In this document: positions 62,180-64,000 of the stretch, piece after piece
Numbering within the stretch: position 1 is the stretch's first letter
Layout: each line of letters begins with the position of its first letter
From: Verrucomicrobiota bacterium
GTDB lineage: Bacteria; Verrucomicrobiota; Verrucomicrobiia; Limisphaerales; UBA1319
Length of the DNA: 64,000 nt
Reading direction: 5' to 3'
Assembly: GCA_022709905.1 (NCBI GenBank)
Contig: JAKLHY010000027.1
Span: 1 to 64,000 of the forward strand
Program-made: the position numbers and the translations under genes
Notes under the pieces: model-generated
Told to the model about the DNA's origin: nothing
The model's input: the letters and a program-made list of their open reading frames with translations, nothing else
Database searches by the model: none

Positions 62180-63973
62180 ATGAAAACCATCATTGGCCAA
62201 ATCAGTGCGATCGTCTGTTTGTCAGCTTGGGCCCTGTCTTCGGCAGACGTTCAGTCCAAGGACTACACCCAGGAAACCACGGCGGAGCGCGATGCGCGCA
62301 TGGCGTGGTTTCGCGAGGCCCGGTTCGGGATGTTCATTCACTGGGGGGTGTATTCGGTGCCGGCCGGCGAGTGGAAAACCAATCGCAATTATGGCGAGTG
62401 GTTCCTCGAAGAGACCAAAATGCCTGTCAGTGAATATGAGAAGTATGCGGCGCAATTCAACCCGGTGAAATTCGACGCCCGGGCTTGGGCTCGCATGGCC
62501 AAGGAGGCGGGCATGAAATACATGGTGATTACCAGCAAGCATCATGATGGCTTCGGGCTATTCCGCTCGCAGTTGACCGACTGGTGCATCAAAAGCACCC
62601 CGTTCCAGCGGGATCCGCTCAAGGAACTTGCCGAGGCCTGCAAAGCCGAGGGCATCGTCTTCTGTTTTTATCATTCGATCATGGACTGGCATCACCCGGA
62701 CTGGGGGACGCGCCGCGCCTGGCACGACCAAGCGCCCTCCACGCCGCCGAACATGGACCGGTATGTTGAATTCATGAAAGGCCAGTTGAAGGAACTGATC
62801 ACCGGTTACGGGCCTTTGGGCATTCTGTGGTTTGACGGCGAATGGGAGAGCCCCTGGACTCACGAGCGGGGTGTGGATCTTTATAATTACGTTCGGGGAC
62901 TTCAGCCGAACATTATTGTAAACAACCGGGTGGGCAAAGGCCGTTCCGGCATGCAAGGCATGGACCAAGGCAAAGGCGTCGGGGATTATGGGACGCCAGA
63001 GCAGGAGATCCCGCCGACAGGCTTTGGTCCGGGCGTGGATTGGGAGTCCTGCATGACGATGAACAACCACTGGGGCTACAACAAACATGATCAGAATTGG
63101 AAGCCGACCCAGACGCTGCTCCGCAATCTCATCGACTGCGCCAGCAAAGGGGGCAATTACCTTCTCAACATTGGCCCGACGAGCGAGGGGTTGTTCCCCG
63201 AGGCGAGTGTCCAACGGTTGACCGAAATGGGAGCGTGGATGAAGGTCAATAGCGAAGCCATCTACGGCACCACCGCGAGTCCCTTCAAGAAACTGACCTG
63301 GGGAAAAGCAACGCAGAAACCGGGGAAGCTCTACCTGCATGTTTTCGACTGGCCCGAGTCGGGTTCTCTCGTGGTGCCGATCGCCAATCCGCTCAACCGG
63401 GCCTACTTGTTGGCGGCTCGCAACCAGACCCTGCCCTCCAAGAAGACCGATGACGGTCTCGTCTTGCAGCTGCCGCGGACCATGCCGGATGCCAACGCCA
63501 CTGTGGTGGTTCTCGAGATCACGGGCGCTCCGGACGTGCTCGCGACAAGCACCCATATCAAGCCTAACGCGGATGGCGCGATCGTGCTGAAGGCAGCCGA
63601 TGCTGAACTGGTAGGGAGCCATATCCGGCTCGAATCCAAGGCCAATGGCCCGTCGAACATCGGATTTTGGACTGACGTCAGCGATTATGTTCAATGGCCT
63701 GTCCTGATTGCGAAGGCTGGCGCCTATGATGTCGAGGCGGAGTTTGCCTGCGATGACAGCTCAGCGGGCAGTGAATGCGCGCTCGTGGTCGGGACGGAGG
63801 AATTTATCACGACAGTCCCTTCCACGGGGGGCTGGAACGAGTTCAGAACCGAACAGCCGGGAACCATTCAGATCACGATCTCGGGGGCGACTACCATCGC
63901 AGTGAAGGCGAAGTCGAAGCCGGGATCCGGAGTGGTAAACCTCCGCCAGGTCATCCTGAGGCCGGCCCAGTAA
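62180..63973 (+). CDS. Alpha-L-fucosidase, glycoside hydrolase family 29
   Basis: GH29 enzymes remove alpha-linked fucose from glycans. From the ATG at 62180 the 597-residue protein has a signal peptide (about 1-25), the catalytic barrel with MAWFREARFGMFIHWGVYSV, ITSKHHDGFGLF and the nucleophile Asp in LGILWFDGEWE, and GGNYLLNIGPTSEG. C-terminal beta-sandwich domains (from about 365) include a galactose-binding-like part. It is probably secreted. No fucose catabolic or transport gene is adjacent. Confidence 0.9.
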   Translation: MKTIIGQISAIVCLSAWALSSADVQSKDYTQETTAERDARMAWFREARFGMFIHWGVYSVPAGEWKTNRNYGEWFLEETKMPVSEYEKYAAQFNPVKFDARAWARMAKEAGMKYMVITSKHHDGFGLFRSQLTDWCIKSTPFQRDPLKELAEACKAEGIVFCFYHSIMDWHHPDWGTRRAWHDQAPSTPPNMDRYVEFMKGQLKELITGYGPLGILWFDGEWESPWTHERGVDLYNYVRGLQPNIIVNNRVGKGRSGMQGMDQGKGVGDYGTPEQEIPPTGFGPGVDWESCMTMNNHWGYNKHDQNWKPTQTLLRNLIDCASKGGNYLLNIGPTSEGLFPEASVQRLTEMGAWMKVNSEAIYGTTASPFKKLTWGKATQKPGKLYLHVFDWPESGSLVVPIANPLNRAYLLAARNQTLPSKKTDDGLVLQLPRTMPDANATVVVLEITGAPDVLATSTHIKPNADGAIVLKAADAELVGSHIRLESKANGPSNIGFWTDVSDYVQWPVLIAKAGAYDVEAEFACDDSSAGSECALVVGTEEFITTVPSTGGWNEFRTEQPGTIQITISGATTIAVKAKSKPGSGVVNLRQVILRPAQ

Positions 63974-64000
63974 CGCCGCGGTCAAATCGGGTTTCGGGGT

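Noticed and set aside
62558..63694. A 378-codon minus-strand frame opposite the fucosidase
   Set aside because: The translation lacks motifs. The GH29 signatures lie on the plus strand.
1..64000. CRISPR array, rRNA operon, prophage structural genes or biosynthetic gene cluster
   Set aside because: No regularly spaced repeats, no rRNA-like sequence, no phage structural proteins and no PKS/NRPS or terpene-type enzymes were seen on reading both strands.

Overview
The window looks like chromosomal DNA of a free-living, Gram-negative member of the Verrucomicrobiota, probably the Pedosphaera/Limisphaerales lineage. This is an inference from gene content. The GC content is high throughout. LPS genes are present (kdsA, kdsC, lptB, LptC/LptA-like, an O-antigen ligase). 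Several secreted carbohydrate-active enzymes are scattered along it (GH9 remnant, GH26, GH97, GH28-like, GH29, DUF1080). There are Tat-exported oxidoreductases, a Ser/Thr kinase fused to WD40 repeats, and a large surface protein with a lectin-like domain, PA14 domains and a C-terminal FYR ending. There is no rRNA operon and one tRNA.

Layout. 0-2 kb: the 5' part of a transposase runs off the left edge, beside a pair of 28-bp repeats and a GH9 cellulase gene that has lost its 3' half. 2-7.3 kb: a Tat-exported TIM-barrel-like protein and a 1148-residue adhesin-like protein with a strong terminator, a leader full of small palindromes and a very AT-rich upstream patch. 7.3-10 kb: rsmE-dnaJ-grpE. 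10-15.6 kb: envelope proteins, including a CsgG-like / COG3014 / YcfL / LpoB lipoprotein operon. 15.9-19.2 kb: ruvC-ruvA-acyltransferase and a Gfo/Idh/MocA oxidoreductase. 19.5-22.5 kb: a ruined defence locus (Abi_C remnant, DUF488 gene, a type I restriction-associated gene with an apparent internal deletion, and an HsdR gene reduced to a chain of conserved fragments). 22.5-31 kb: GH26 mannanase, a four-gene corrinoid methyltransferase cluster with a Crp/Fnr regulator, malic enzyme and O-antigen ligase. 31-36.5 kb: kdsA-kdsC-lptC/A-lptB-hprK-HPr on the minus strand.

36.5-39.8 kb is a second scar region: a WD40 protein, a DUF433/DUF5615 toxin-antitoxin pair, two copies of a 141-bp repeat, remnants of a tyrosine recombinase and a GxxExxY protein, and tRNA-Leu(CAA). 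39.9-45.3 kb holds GH97, a GH28-like gene, an ECF sigma factor, and a membrane protein gene split by a 5-bp tandem duplication. 45.4-64 kb holds a LarA-type racemase, an M48 protease, a signalling group (REC-HTH regulator, universal stress protein, hybrid histidine kinase with a long repetitive N-terminus), a WD40 Ser/Thr kinase, a nitronate monooxygenase-like gene, a DUF1080 protein, an OmpR-type two-component pair, a methyltransferase and a GH29 fucosidase.

The glycoside hydrolases are spread out and have no SusC/SusD partners here. Envelope assembly (Kdo, LPS transport, LpoB) and signalling make up most of the rest. The most unusual themes are deletion-type gene decay that keeps conserved blocks in order, the corrinoid/homocysteine methyltransferase cluster, an HprK lacking a conserved histidine, and the recent 5-bp duplication that splits the gene next to an ECF sigma factor.
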